64,000 nucleotides of DNA, from assembly GCA_914767715.1 (NCBI GenBank), contig OU612066.1:22232283-22296282 (forward strand). The letters are read 5' to 3'. This DNA comes from Membranipora membranacea (Eukaryota > Bryozoa > Gymnolaemata > Cheilostomatida > Membraniporidae). Below are positions 39,369 to 52,330 of the stretch, piece after piece. The notes below the pieces were generated by a model. It worked only from the letters and a program-made list of their open reading frames with translations. It was not told the DNA's origin and searched no databases. The position numbers and the translations under genes are program-made. Positions within the stretch are counted from its first letter, which is position 1; each line of letters starts with the position of its first letter.

Positions 39369-40233
39369 ATCCACTGAGTGACACAGCATCACATAAGAGA
39401 AATGGCTGTCTCAGTAGCAGAAGATGCACCACATCTGGTAACATGTGGTAACTGCCTCGAGGAAGATGGGTTTATCCATAACCCGATGTTTCTGCCCTGT
39501 GATCATGTCTGCTGTGAGACTTGTCTGAGGAGGCAACTCAAGAAGACTGATGTAATCGAATGCAGAGTTTGTCAGTAAGTATTAGCTTCACAGAGCCTCT
39601 AATATGACAGCGTTTCTAAGAACAGTATTGCAATCGGTCTCTAATTCGAACTATCAACTATGTATTATATTGTTGTGTAGCTCCACATTGATTCAACTTA
39701 TCTAGTCGGATGATTAACACCATTAATCTGTATCCAATTTAAAACATTTCCTTCACATAATTTCCTGTTGTCCAGGAAAGGGGGCGGGGCAGTGTTGGTG
39801 GGAGAGCTGGCAGGATAGAATAAGTGGGATGCGTTTCGGGATGGTCCAAGTGGCATGGTTGGCTAAATGGTACTGGCCACATGTATCCTTCAGTAATTCA
39901 ATTGCAACTTTACTCCGCTCGATAATTGATTCAGTATGACATAAAGCGCAACATTTCTTGATTTGTAGAAATATGTGCAAAGTGGTTATAGACAACCTTC
40001 CCTCAGCCCTAGAGAATGTTCACCCAGTTACTTTCTGTGAGCCGTGTGAGAAAAGTGGGAAACTCAAGATGACTGCCAACACTTACTGTCTGACCTGTGA
40101 ACATAAGTTCTGTGCTGCTCATCAGAAGGTAAATACCATTCGTGAACTTTTCTATGGGTGTCTGTTAAACAGGTTTGAGAAATAATTTTGTAATTTGAAC
40201 AGCATTATCAGTGATAGCTATGGAAGGAATAAG

Positions 40234-40276
<43 letters not shown>

Positions 40277-43200
40277 GTTTATATATATAACTTTATGGTG
40301 AAACATTAATGTAAAAGGCAGGGAGAGAACTTCGCTTTATGTCTATTAAAGATCAAGTTTTTGATAATTTTGTAATTTACAGCTTCACATTGAGCTAAAC
40401 TGGCATCATGAGACTCAGAATATAAAGGAGTACATGAGATCAACCTCAACAGTAGATCAGCAGAAGTTCTGTGAGACTCACAAAGATCAAGTCATCGGTC
40501 TCGGTTGCTCAAAGTGTGCAAAGGTTTACTGTTTTGAGTGTGTGTCCTCTATTGGCCTTTGCCAAAATGGTGAGTGACAATTCCAGTAACAGTGGTAGTA
40601 TGAGTTCCATTTTATTGTAATTGCAGTCTCGATAACCAGATAAAAAATTTGTTCTCTCTCTGAAACTGAGGAGCCAACTCCTGACATCATAATTAACATT
40701 TCACCTATCGGGGCCTCCACAGGAGGTGGGACTCTTAATTAAAAAATAAAAAGCAAAATTATTTTCTAGTTGTCCCTTGTTCAGTAAGTAAGACCTGCTA
40801 GTGATCTTGTTCCCGACGTGTTCACACCCTTGACAATACCCTTGACCGCATGTTCCTACTACTTCAAAATACACTCCTGCAATTTTATAAAGTTATGATC
40901 ATCACATTGAAGTTTACTCATAGTGTTAAATGTTCCATCAATATTAACACGCACCATAGATTATTAGATTAGTCAGCTTGTTCAATGCCATATACCAAAT
41001 CTGATAGATTTGAGTTTTCTTATTACCCTCTAGGTTCTAACCACAAGCTCATGTCTCTGAAAGAGCTCTCAGCTGAGGTGAAGAGATTACTGGAGCCTAA
41101 GAAGAAGGAATGTGAAGAGCTGTTTGATAAATGGGCAGCTGTGATGAAGGAGGCAGCGATCACTCTGTCTAACTGGGATACAGAAACTAAAGAAGGAGTC
41201 AAAATTATTGATGATACAGAGGAGAAACAGGTATTATGATCATGCAGAAAAATGTAATACCTAAACTGATGGGGGGAATTTTCCTTACCAAGCTTTTCTA
41301 CCTAATTATTCAGGATGTTCAAAAGTTTAAACACCACAGCAAAACATTTATAATCTGAGTGAGCGTGAAAAATGAATTTGTTTGCCTCATTTGTATTTTA
41401 TCAAGACTGAATAACACTGTAGAACCATTCCGTGGTCAAATTGTGCTGTTAGCAGCCTTTACATGTCTACTTAATCTCTTTCTTTTATAGATTAAAGCTA
41501 TCAGAGAGAAATATGGAAAATTGAAGGGGGAGTATATCACAAACAGAAGCAGCAGTAAAGATAAGCTGACAGAATATATAGAGAAGGATGCTGGACTAAA
41601 ACTCACTGAGTTTCATGAACAGATTAAAATTTTACGGTCTGATCTATCTAAACAACACTGTGTAAGTAAATTCAATTTCAATATGATGGAAAAATCATAA
41701 ATGAAATTGAAGCCAAACAATTAGGCCCCATGACTCTCCTTCTACACCAACAAGCTGCATAGATACTGTAATTCTTGCTTAAATAAGACATGGGTTCTTA
41801 AATTGTAAAACATGGAAAGAAGAAAGTTCATTTACAGTCATTAGTAACTAGAACCGCCCTTCCTGTACTAAGAAATTGAAGTTGTCCCCTCATTGATATT
41901 AAGGAGGCAACTACAAATTTTTTCACATATGCAAAGTAACCTAAAATTTAAGCACAATATTGTCACACGCAGTGAACGATTCAATTAAGGTGTATAACCT
42001 GACAGTAGATATCAGATAACCTTAAAATGCTCACCTTAACACATTCGTCAATGATTTTGATCGATTGGGATATTTGAATACCAGACTTCGAGTATTTGAG
42101 TTATTGAGTGTGAGTGTGGTTACTACGATCATTTACATATTGCTTCCCTTTCCTATCACACAGGTTGACCTGCTGCAAACAAAGAAGGATTTGGAAGCTA
42201 AACTAGATGATATGGCTAATGATGATGGATTCCAAGCTCTTGTGGTGGGAAACCAGCAACTGATCCAGACCAATGGTATGCCTCTGCTTTTCCTAGTGCG
42301 AGCCTAGCCATACAATGTGCAAGCGCTACAAAGCAACAGTTTCATGAAAAAGTTCTGCAAGATTTTATTTTTAGTGGAAATGTAGGGCCCTACTAGCTGT
42401 AAAACAAACCTGTCAGTTATGTGTAAATGAATAATCCTAAAAACGGTAAAAATGCTTCTTGCCTATAGACATATCATCATAATTAATCACAGGGTTAGAT
42501 GATATAGTTCTAGTGATTGCTGGATTTGTTGTAATTCTGGTGCATCAACACAACATGTAATATAAGTGATCAGTCATTTACTGTGTTTCAGATTCTGACA
42601 CCACAGAGATAAACGCTGCTCTGGTACCAACAGACAACTTTGTGATCGGTGATGACCTCATGAGAAGTAGAAAACCTCCGACCTCGGCTGGTGAAGCAGC
42701 TGGCAGCAAATAATCCTTGCCTCACGTCATGTAGTTATAAAGGTGTGACTTATGTAGGTCTAAGCAGAGGCTCAATCAACAGAATAGATGAAGCTGGTAA
42801 CAAGACAACAGACTTCATCAAACTTCCCACTCACATCATCACCATAAGAGCTCATCAGGACTCTACATTCTCATGTACGGACAACCTTACAAGATCTATG
42901 TGTATGATTTGAATGGTCGACAGATCACAACTTGGGATCACACTGACCGCAATGGCAATTACAATGGGAACAAACTTTCTATTGTAAGAAACCAGATTCT
43001 TGTTGCTGATGCCACCAATAAGAGAATCACTAACTATAATCTCAACGGGAAAGTGATGAGACAGATTCCATGTCCTACAATCCCAACCAACACCTACATA
43101 TCCATGTGTTCAGCAGGAGAAGCCTCTGTCAACATCACCACACGCTCACCTGCTCAGGTATTCAAGTTCAACATGAGAACAGAGACTGTACTCTGGACTA

Positions 43201-43672
43201 CAAACCTCACAGCAGGACCATTCTCTGTAGCCTGCAGTAATGATGTAGTACTGGTCAGTGGAAATGGCTACAACGGCAGTAAGATAGGTGTATGGATAGA
43301 AGTTCTAAATACAGCGACTGGTGAGAACTTTACTCGTTAAATTATATTATATACATGTAGGTCTTCCATACAACAATAGAGTACTACAAAGTCCTGGTTA
43401 AATTAGTTAGGGATTAGGGGATCAGTACCCTCATCGAAGCAACCAAACCACCAGTTGAATGTACGGATTTTGTTACCTTGTTCTGTGCGGTCTAATGTAT
43501 GCGTATACTTTCTTATCCTCTATTGCAAATTTCAGGTGAACACATAACAAAATTTAACAATCAAGAAGGAGTACAGACTCGAGTGTATGATTTATGGACA
43601 GAGAATAACAGACTGCTGGTGCCCAGCTTTTATCAGAGCTCTGTGCTGTGTTATGAACTTCTCTATGATTAA
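39369..43672 (+). pseudogene. TRIM-type RING/B-box/NHL-like gene, copy 3 (two small deletions in propeller)
   Basis: Exons: 39369-39574 (5' UTR end, ATG 39402, RING with all eight ligands: CGNC, CDH, CCETC, CRVC), 39969-40128, 40383-40569, 41034-41230, 41491-41661, 42164-42275, 42592-43320 and 43536-43672 (stop TAA 43670). The poly(A) signal is at 43765. The propeller exon is 729 nt against 738 in copies 1 and 4. A 5-bp deletion near 42686 brings a TAA at 42711, and a 4-bp deletion near 42860 restores the frame. The remainder of the propeller is open and carries its own variable residues. As it stands the product would be RING-B-box-coiled-coil without a propeller, which could act as a truncated ligase; this is inference. 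Confidence 0.85.
40236..40272. repeat. (TA)n microsatellite
   Basis: A pure TA run lies in the intron between the two B-box exons of TRIM copy 3; it is much shorter in copy 4 (near 55357-55370). Confidence 0.95.
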
Positions 43673-45408
43673 TGTTTAGCTTTCAGTAACTTTATATAGG
43701 CAGTGAACTTATATATAAATTATGATTTACACAAAACCATTGCCCACTTGATGATTAAATTTCTAATAAACAAAATTTAGTTTTGGATATTTTAATGTTG
43801 AGGTCAACCTTATCATCATAAAGCTCACCACTATCAAGGCCGATAAACTTCATACTTTATAGAGTTCAATCCAAGTTAAATCATTAATTGTCATAAAAAA
43901 TCATTGACAGTTGATGGCGTTGTTTGCAAAAGTGCTAGCTAACATTTCGCAGCCTATTTATTACATTCCCTTTACAGTAATTTCCATCTCTCTCAATTTG
44001 AAGTCGTCCGTTCCTGCATTAATTTGTTTTGTGTATTTAGATTTATGTAATTTGTGCAAAAACATTTATTATTTACGCCTGTAATAAACAGGACCCAAAT
44101 TCTGACCTTAGCGGTTAGTCTCAGCAGGGAGAGAGGATATCAATTTGTACTGGACTGAGCCCTTATTGATAGCTTCTAACATATTTAATTTCCATCATAA
44201 GTAAGCTGTATACTCCATGATTTATTTCCAGTTCACAGAAATACAGATTTGACTCTATTTAGTTTCCAGCTGCAAAAATCCAGACCTTCCGATAGGATGG
44301 TACGGCATTGTAACTAGCAGTAGGCAAAAGCCGGACATACATCGAAGTCATCAAGCCATTTTGCATCCAGCTTGAACATACATGTTAAGGCTTTTCGATG
44401 AGTCAACCTATAAAGGCCAGCGCTACAGTCAGGATGGAGAACATCCTTACAGTTAGAATAAGCATAACTGTATTTTCAGTAAAATATGCATTATAATAAC
44501 AACATTGCAACTTTGAGAACAGAAGGTTTCACATAGAAGAATGCTTATAGATAAAATTGATGCCCCAATTGTGTCGACAAGAAAACCAGTGGTTTGAAAA
44601 CAGCTTGAAGAGATTCCTTCCTCTTGTTATCCAGTGAATGGACAAGTCTGCTGGCATTCTTTGCTGGACATTGTCGATGCCATTAATTTTCATCGTTCAT
44701 CATCATAAGTCTTAGCTCAGAGACATAGACGGTCCCATATTAAATATTTCCATGGAAAGAATCATTCAGTGGATTTTTTTCCCATTTTTGCAGTGTCACT
44801 AGGCAAAGCCTATCCTTTGAGGCGGCTGGTAAGCCTGATTGCTCTGTGTTAGATTATCTCAAGCATGTCATGCCTTAGTTGAAGGTGGAGTCAACAAACT
44901 CCATCAATACAAAAATAAATGCTGTTCTGAATGGCCACTGAAAACTGTTGCTTTCGATGGGTGTTCTGCGACGTGTGGTAGGTGCTGTACAGGGACATGT
45001 CTTACAGCACTCAAGGCCTATAAAATATTGTTATTGGTGCTGTAAGGCATGCCCCAGCCCCATACTGATGTTTCCCCCTATTCAGATTTTCAACGTATAT
45101 ATTATTCATAGGCATTAATTAGTAATTGGCTGGTTGCTTCATAGTCATTATGATGAAAATGAGGATAAATGGTATCACTGTTTACTACAGATCATTTTGT
45201 GTGGTCAGCTCGGAAGTATATATGAAATAGGGGAACAAAATGTATCATAGCCTGGATTCTCTCATGAGATAAGGCAACCGTAACATTATCATGAGTGTTT
45301 TCCATTAAACTGCATTGACGCCTTTTATTATCTCGCGGTTTGATTGAAAGTGTGATTGGCACATTGACAATGTGCGGAATGTTTTGCAAAATACTCATTG
45401 AAACTTAC
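43673..45408. other. Duplicated spacer downstream of TRIM copy 3
   Basis: 43673-45060 is very close to 58772-60160. At about 45060 the match switches to sequence like 10.74-10.93 kb, so unit 3 has a deletion junction here that removed the C-terminal exons (E6-E8) of acidic copy C. No conserved frame. Confidence 0.6.
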
Positions 45409-45835
45409 ACGAAATGGTCCTTTGAGATGGTCTGGTAGAATAGTGTCGAGAGTGACATATCTTGATTTTCTAGCTGCGTCAGTTCACTGGTGAACTCAAG
45501 GAGGCTTAGATTCAATGGCGTTTCTAATTTATTGTCGGGATAATCAAAGCCTTCATCGTGCAGAGATGACCTGTTCATCAAATCATTCTCGACGCTTTGC
45601 CAGATGGATGTATCAAATACTCCAGGTCTAGAAAATAGCACAGAAATAACCAAATTATATATAGTGATCAAGAGCAGACAAGTCAGTTGTCTATTTGTTA
45701 TCAGTTCCCAATTTGGGACATATTTCCATCGTGTCTTTTTGATTTTTGGATAGAGTTGATTTGGGTACATGTTAGGAGAGCTATGCCTATAAGAGACAGC
45801 GAAATCACATCACTGATTGGACGCTTATTCAGCTC

Positions 45836-45960
45836 TAGTCTAAGTGCCCAGACTCCAAGGCGCAGGGAGTTACTTGCGCACGCTATCAAAGTAGAGGGAG
45901 AGGAGTTTGATAGCATGCGCAAGTAACTCCCTGCGCCTTGGAGTCTGAGCACTTAGACTA
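45836..45960. mobile_element. 125-bp hairpin MITE with 9-bp target duplication
   Basis: Two 55-bp arms (two mismatches) flank a 15-bp loop. The ends are tagtctaagtg / cacttagacta. The element is flanked on both sides by attcagctc (45827-45835 and 45961-45969). Acidic copy A has the uninterrupted site near 11631-11648 (cgctaggtcagctcacatc), which is a natural empty site. Target size and long inverted repeats would suit a Mutator-like element; the class is an inference. Confidence 0.9.
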
Positions 45961-47499
45961 ATTCAGCTCACATCATACTATGTTCAATATTAGTATGATA
46001 TAAAGATAAAAATGCAAGCTTTTGCCCGAAAAAAGCGATTTTTTAGGGGTATAACTATAAGTTGTCTTCTTATTGTGAAAGTAAAGACAATCCTTAAACT
46101 TTTTATATCATATTATTTATTGACAACTGTCATATTCCTATCGGCTGGGGATGAAAGCTTTCACAGTTCCAGTCAGTTGCATGCAGCTTGCTAGTGCACT
46201 GATCTATCTGAATTTGGGTCTCAGCTGTAGTATGATATAAAGAAGAAAAAAATGAGTACAAGTGACTAGTAGAACATCATTAAATACTCACCTCACATCA
46301 TGTACCATATTTTGATCAGTCGGGATCTTCAATGACGAGACTTGATCATTAATTTTAAGAGAATCTTCTACTAAGTGATTGAGGCTGTCGATGAGCCGTT
46401 AAGTAAATAGTGTGTCTATAGTGGTCTCTTCATCACATGAGAAAAGAAACTCAGTGTCCAAGATGTCTGTAAATCAGAGAATGTAAGAACTAATATGCTA
46501 CATATCATATATCACTATCGATGCCCCATTTTAAGTAGATGTATCTCAATGAAAATGAACGAGATAAAAAAAATCTGAACTCTTGTTCTGCAATATTTAA
46601 CTTGCTATTTCTATCGGGCTGGGATCCCTCTGCAATCACTCAATGAGGAGCTATACATCTATGTCAGTTCTGTCTTGCAATGAGTGCATGGTTCATTCGC
46701 TTCAATTAAATTCTGCAATTATAATCATAAAATGCTTCAGCGTTGAAAATTAGCAAGTAGCAAAAATAGGCATAGCAGTGGATAGATAACTTCCAAATAA
46801 CAATTATGTCCTTTAGATTAGGGTATTTACCATCAGAGAATTCACACATCTGATCTCCATCCAAGAAACTTCCCTCATCAGACCCGTATCCTGCATCTGA
46901 TTCTGAAATCAAATATGTTTTGATACGTTTCTAACATGAATCGGTTATCATATTTATGGTTGAACTATTGAATTGAGTGCGATCTAAACCATGTCTGTTC
47001 TTCTATAGCTGACTACTGGCCAGTTCTCTTGGGCTGAGTTTGCTTCCAAGTTGGGAACATTATGTTTAATTCTTTTCAATGACAAAATCAGCAGCTTCAA
47101 AGCTTCATATAAACATCATAATGACTGTTATTCAAGATCAACAAATTACAGGTTCCCCTAATTGAGACTCACCTTTCTGACTTTTGCATGAGAATGCATC
47201 CTCATGATCACTCACATCCGGCTGCTGTCCCTTGTGATCATCATCGATATCACTCCACAACCTCAGGCTAACTACCTCACAACTACTACAATGATTTAAA
47301 TGTATGATATGTGATTTAACTCTCACTCATAGAGTTACCTAGTAGTATCACTGCTACTTGTACTACTTACTCATTGTGTCGCTGTGCACTCGGAAGGCAG
47401 CGATTGCATCATCTTTAATAGCGTAACGCTGCTGATGACAAATCATCTTTAGTAAAATCATAATGGACTTTTTTAGAGTTCACAGTCATTGCATTATCA

Positions 47500-49295
47500 T
47501 TTTTTAATATCAATTGATTGTTTGTTTGTTTAATTTATGACTTCTCATCCGAGAATGTTTACATAATAAAAGTGGTGTGCTTTCAAAAAGCCCCTCTAAA
47601 AATATATGAACAAAAATAAAATAAATCATTTCAAACGGTATAAAACTCAGGAATGGCAAAATTCCACTTTTTCTCTTCTCAGTTCGACATTTAGGCATAT
47701 TAATGGTGCCCTCAGAGTTTTGGGATGAGCGTCTGAGTCCGGTTTTATTGAGCGGAAGTCGATTGTGTAGGGGATGGTTATCATCAGATAAAATACGATG
47801 TACGTATTTGTGGCATATGTCGTTTAGTAAATCATTCAGTGGTAGCAAATTCGCAGCTGCTAGTCGATCATTGTAGTGTTCGAGGTCAGAGAAAAAATCC
47901 TCATAGCAAGCCGCTGACATCTCTCAATATCATTCCTCAGACATTCGGTGGTGTAAGGGTACCAAGCAGCTGCAGCGTGGGTGATAGCTGCGACTACTTG
48001 GGTTTTGTACATTAGTACTAGGCTTTGTTGGTTTACTCCGGACTAATTTAATACTAGCAGACCGTGACATCTTTTGTTCGCTGACTTAGTGATGTTAGCC
48101 ACATGCTCATTGAATCGTAGATGTTGGTCGATGGTAAGACCGAGAAGTTTGGTAGAAGCTTCGTTGTCTACGTTGTGTGATTGATTCATTGTGAGAGTTT
48201 TCGACATTATCATCTGCTTTTTAAGAGAAAGGTTCAATGTCTTAGTTTTCGTAGCATTCAGTAGCATTTTGTTGTCGTGTGCCCATTTAGTACATTCATC
48301 GATAAGCTGCTGACTGACGGGTGGAGGTTCAAACTTGACAGCGTTGTAAGTATTGCTTATTATTTGAAGATCAGCTTTCTGTAGAGACAGGTAGTTGGTT
48401 GTGTCATCAGCGTATTTCACAGTGCTGGCAGTGGAGAATTGAAGCGAATCAACAAACGCCAGCCATAGAGTAGGTCCACACAAGGTCCCTTGTGGAACGC
48501 CTATGTTGGAAGATGCAGTGTGAGATTTCACTTGGTGCCGATGAATCACTACTTGTTGTTTTCTGTTTTCTAGATAACTCGCGACTAAAGCCACAAGGGC
48601 GTTTGGGAGCTCAAACTGTCTCAACTTTTGCAAAAGAAGAGTGTGATTCATAAGGTCAAAGGCCTTGCTGAAATCCTATAATATCATCTGGGCCCCGATG
48701 TTGTTACAATTATCCAGGGCCTTGGTGACGTCATCAAGAACGCTAACAAGAGCATCTGTGCATCCTACACCTGGCATATAGGCAAACTGGTTGCCTTGCA
48801 GCTTGGGGAGGGTATGGGTACGGATTCGTCTGTTTATGAAGTTTTCAGCAACTTTACCTACGTGCCATAGAAGAGATATTGGGCGATAGTCTTTACAAGT
48901 GGATGGAGAGTTTGTTTTAGCTATCGGTATAACTTCTGCAGTTTTGTAGAGTGCTGGGAACTTTGCTTCTCTTTGTGAATGGTTGATTATATCGGCTATC
49001 GGTACACAGAGGTCTTCGTGACAGAGTTTGCTTATCCAGGGAGGATAATCTTTACTGCGAACAGACTTCTGAGTTTCTATATTTCTCAGTGCAGTTTTCA
49101 CTTGACCAATTGGAACATCGTCAACAGAACAGAGCTCATCAATTTGGTAACTTGAATAATCAGTTGGTGGTTGAACATCCATAGTAACGTAGTAGTTGTT
49201 GAGTATGTTGACAAACTGCTGTGGGTCATGAAGTGTGTCATCAATGATATAGTGTGTCGGTACCTTGGCTTTCGATTTACTATCATGATGAAGTG
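47500..49295 (-). mobile_element. Non-LTR retrotransposon fragment (reverse transcriptase, C-terminal part)
   Basis: On the minus strand an almost open reverse transcriptase runs from about 49290 to 47510: DYRPISLL near 48.9 kb, DFSKAFD at about 48675-48655, GVPQGT near 48.5 kb, the catalytic YADD at 48414-48403, and the C-terminal MPKCRTEKR near 47.68 kb typical of jockey/CR1-type ORF2. One TAG (48678-48676) sits just before DFSKAFD, and a frame break separates the C-terminal piece. The 3' end has an AAAC-rich tail near 47505. The endonuclease half is missing, the usual 5' truncation. It lies in intron 1 of acidic copy C; a possible short target repeat tatcat is seen at both ends. Confidence 0.85.
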
Positions 49296-49625
49296 AAAAA
49301 CCCTAACCCCTAACAAATTAAGGCCAAATTCCAAATATGATAAGTTGATTACCATTGGAAAAGAGTTTAAAACTTACCTACTATCGATTTAATAACAGCA
49401 GTAATGAGGGTTCGGTCCCAAAACGGCCCGCGGCCCAAAACGGCCCGAGGCCCAAAACGGCCCGGCATGATTTATGATTTCTCCAAGTCCCAAAACCTCT
49501 AAAAAATGAGTTAAGTCAACGAACTTAAGTTTTAGGGAAAAAACTTGAGTTTTCAAACTTTTCGAAAAAACGGCTCACCTTGGTTTTTGATATCTCCAAG
49601 TCCCAAAACCTCTAAAAAATGAGTT

Positions 49626-50990
49626 AAGGTAATGTCAAAGACCTATCCGAATATCAACATATCATATACCGTCGGAAAGCTGCCGAGCTACTGAAAATGA
49701 ATACCTGAACAAAAACTTGATTCAATGACGTTGTGTCATTTTAGGGAGGAAATGAAGCAGAAAACGCTGTTTTTGTCAAAGCAGATGGAGGAGTCAAATT
49801 AAATGCAAGAAATTTCAAACCAGGTGGAATGCATTTTTAGAGATTGCGTTCATCGTAAAATTTGATTTTCTTTGATATATGACTAGTCTAGAATGACTTT
49901 TTACGTCACGCTATACAATGCATTTTTTTTGTGAAGCCGTAAAATATGTCAAATTTCAATCATTAATTCAGAACAGATCATAAGGTCGAAACAAAATTAA
50001 TTATGATTTTCCCTAAGAGTACACTTCAAATGTCATACCTATTAACTTTCAACAAATTAGCTTGCATATTGCGAAAACAGTAGGCTCTCGAATACAGCTA
50101 AAATTTTTTGCAACTCTTGCATAACATCAAATGTGCTGTCCAAATTACCATTATTGTGGCCAAACAAAGTTTTTTTGAAAGTTCTCACATACGAAGCCGC
50201 TTTCATTAGCCATGGTGCACACAGGAAATGCCAAAAGATTTTTTCCCTGCATCTTCGTTTTTCTTGAATTTAACGCAAAAGAATGCCAAAAAAACAACTA
50301 TTTTTTGGGACTTTTGAGGTGTTTTTGGCCATTCTTTTGCGTTAAATTCAAGAAAAACGAAGATGCAGTGAAAAAATCTGTTGGCATTTCCTGCGTGCAC
50401 CATGGGTAATAAAAGCGGCTTCGTATGTGAGAACTTTCAGAAAAACTTTGTTTGGCCACAATAATGGTCATTTGGACAGCACATTTGACGTTATGCAAAA
50501 GTTGCGAAAAATGTCAGGTGTATTCGAGAGTCTACTGTTTTCGCAATATGCAAGCTAATTTGTTGAAAGTCAACATTTATGACATTTGAAGTGTACTCTA
50601 AGGGAAAATCATAATTAATTTTGTTTCGAGCCTATGATCTGTTCTAAATTAATGATTGAATTTTCACATATTTTCAAAGCTTCACCAAAAAAAATGCGTT
50701 GTATGGCGTGACGTAAAAGTCAGTTTAGACTAGTCATATATCAAAGAAAGTTAAATTTTACTATGAACTCAATCTCTTAGTATACATTCCACCTGTTTTG
50801 AAATTATTTGCAATTAATTTGACTCCTCCATCTGCTTTGACAAAAACAGCGTTTTCTGCCTCATTTCCTCCCTTTAATGACACAACGTCATCGAAACAAG
50901 TTTTTGTTCAGACATTCATTTTCAGTAGCTTGGCAGCTTTCCAACGGTATATGATATGTTGATATCCATATCGGTCTTTTACATTACCTT
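49626..50990. repeat. 1.36-kb near-perfect palindrome
   Basis: The arms of about 675 bp run from aaggtaatgt (49626) inward and meet near 50308. The centre pairs gcatcttcgtttttcttg with its reverse complement. Mirror-image short frames at 50206-50409 on both strands are produced by the palindrome and are not genes. Confidence 0.9.
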
Positions 50991-51305
50991 AAAGACTTTG
51001 TTTTAGGCTGCTCTTTTGTATCACATCTTATTCTCCATATTTTATTCTATCATGTGAGCGATTTTCAGCTTTAGAATCCAAATATTGAGGAAGTTATGGC
51101 CTCTCAAACTTCCAAGGTGACGGCAATTTATCGGCAGTAAAAATCAGCCGGCAATCCCTAGGGTACGTCACAATCAGCTAACCTAGTTGGTCCAAGTGGC
51201 GTGATGGCGGCGGGCTCGGGGATAAACTTCTCGGTGAGAGTGGGGAAAAGGGGGAGGAGAAAAGAGAAAAAAGGGGAGGGGCAAAGGAAAGAAAGAGAAT
51301 AAGTT

Positions 51306-51367
51306 GATCTCTGGGCGGCGTCGTTGCCTATAGATATGGGGACCCGGGTTCGATTCCCACCCAGGTC
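51306..51367 (+). repeat. tRNA-like B-box sequence in the foldback element
   Basis: gggttcgattcccacc matches a pol III B box and is followed by caggtc as in a tRNA acceptor end. An A-box-like block lies about 150 bp upstream (ttggtccaagtggc, near 51188), too far for a tRNA; a purine-only tract (about 51238-51302) lies between. It may be a SINE remnant. Confidence 0.4.
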
Positions 51368-51776
51368 TGAATTTTAATCAATTATTATGTGATTATTAGT
51401 GTATTAACTAATAACTCATAATGTCTATGTCACATGTCTATGGTTGTGACATACCCCAGGGGAAACATCCGCTTATTCCCAATGCCGATTGAAGGCAATC
51501 ACCCTGGAAGTTTGAGAGGCCATAACTTCCTCAATATTTGGATTCTAAAGCTGAAAATCGCTCACATGATAGAATAAAATATGGAGAATAAGATGTGATA
51601 CAAAAGAGCAGCCTCAAACAAAGTCTTTAAGTCAACAAACTTAAGTTTTTGGGAAAAAACTTAAGTTTTCAAGTTTTTCAAAAGAATGGCCCATCTTGAT
51701 CTTTGAGTTCTCCAAGTCCCAAAACCTCTAAAAAATGAGTTAAGTCAACGAACTTATGTTTTTGGGAAAAATTTGA

Positions 51777-52330
51777 AAACTTAAGTTTTTTCCCAAAAAC
51801 TTAAGTTCGTTGACTTAACTCATTTTTTAGAGGTTTTGGGACTTGGTGCACTCAAAAACCAAGATGGGCCGTTTTTTTGAAAAATTTGAAAACTTAAGTT
51901 TTTTCCCAAAAACTTAAGTTCGTTGACTCAACTCATTTTTTAGAGGTTTTGGGACTTGGAGAACTCAAAAATCAAGATGGGCCGTTTTTTTGAAAAATTT
52001 GAAAACTTAAGTTTTTTCCCAAAAACTTAAGTTCGTTGACTCAACTCATTTTTTAGAGGTTTTGGGACTTGGAGAACTCAAAAATCAAGATGGGCCGTTA
52101 TTTCGAAAAGTTTGAAAACTTAAGTTTTTTCCCAAAAACATAAGTTCATTGACTTAACTCATTTTTTAGAGGTTTTGGGACTTGGAGAACTCAAAAATCA
52201 AGATGGGCCGTTTTTGGGAAAAATTTGAAAACTTAAGTTTTTTCCAAAAAACTTAAGTTCGTTGACTTAACTCATTTTTTAGAGGTTTTGGGACTTGGAG
52301 AACTCATAAATCAAGATGGGCCGTTTTGGG
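51777..52330. repeat. 113-bp tandem repeats, about five units
   Basis: The landmark ttaagtttttt recurs at 51781, 51894, 52007, 52120 and 52233, exactly 113 bp apart. Each unit contains ggttttgggacttgg and caagatgggccgt. One and a half units in the opposite orientation stand at 49469-49625, and one more at 51631-51776, so the array folds back on itself. Confidence 0.92.

Noticed and set aside
50206-50409. Two almost identical 65-codon frames on opposite strands
   Set aside because: They are mirror images produced by the centre of the 1.36-kb palindrome.
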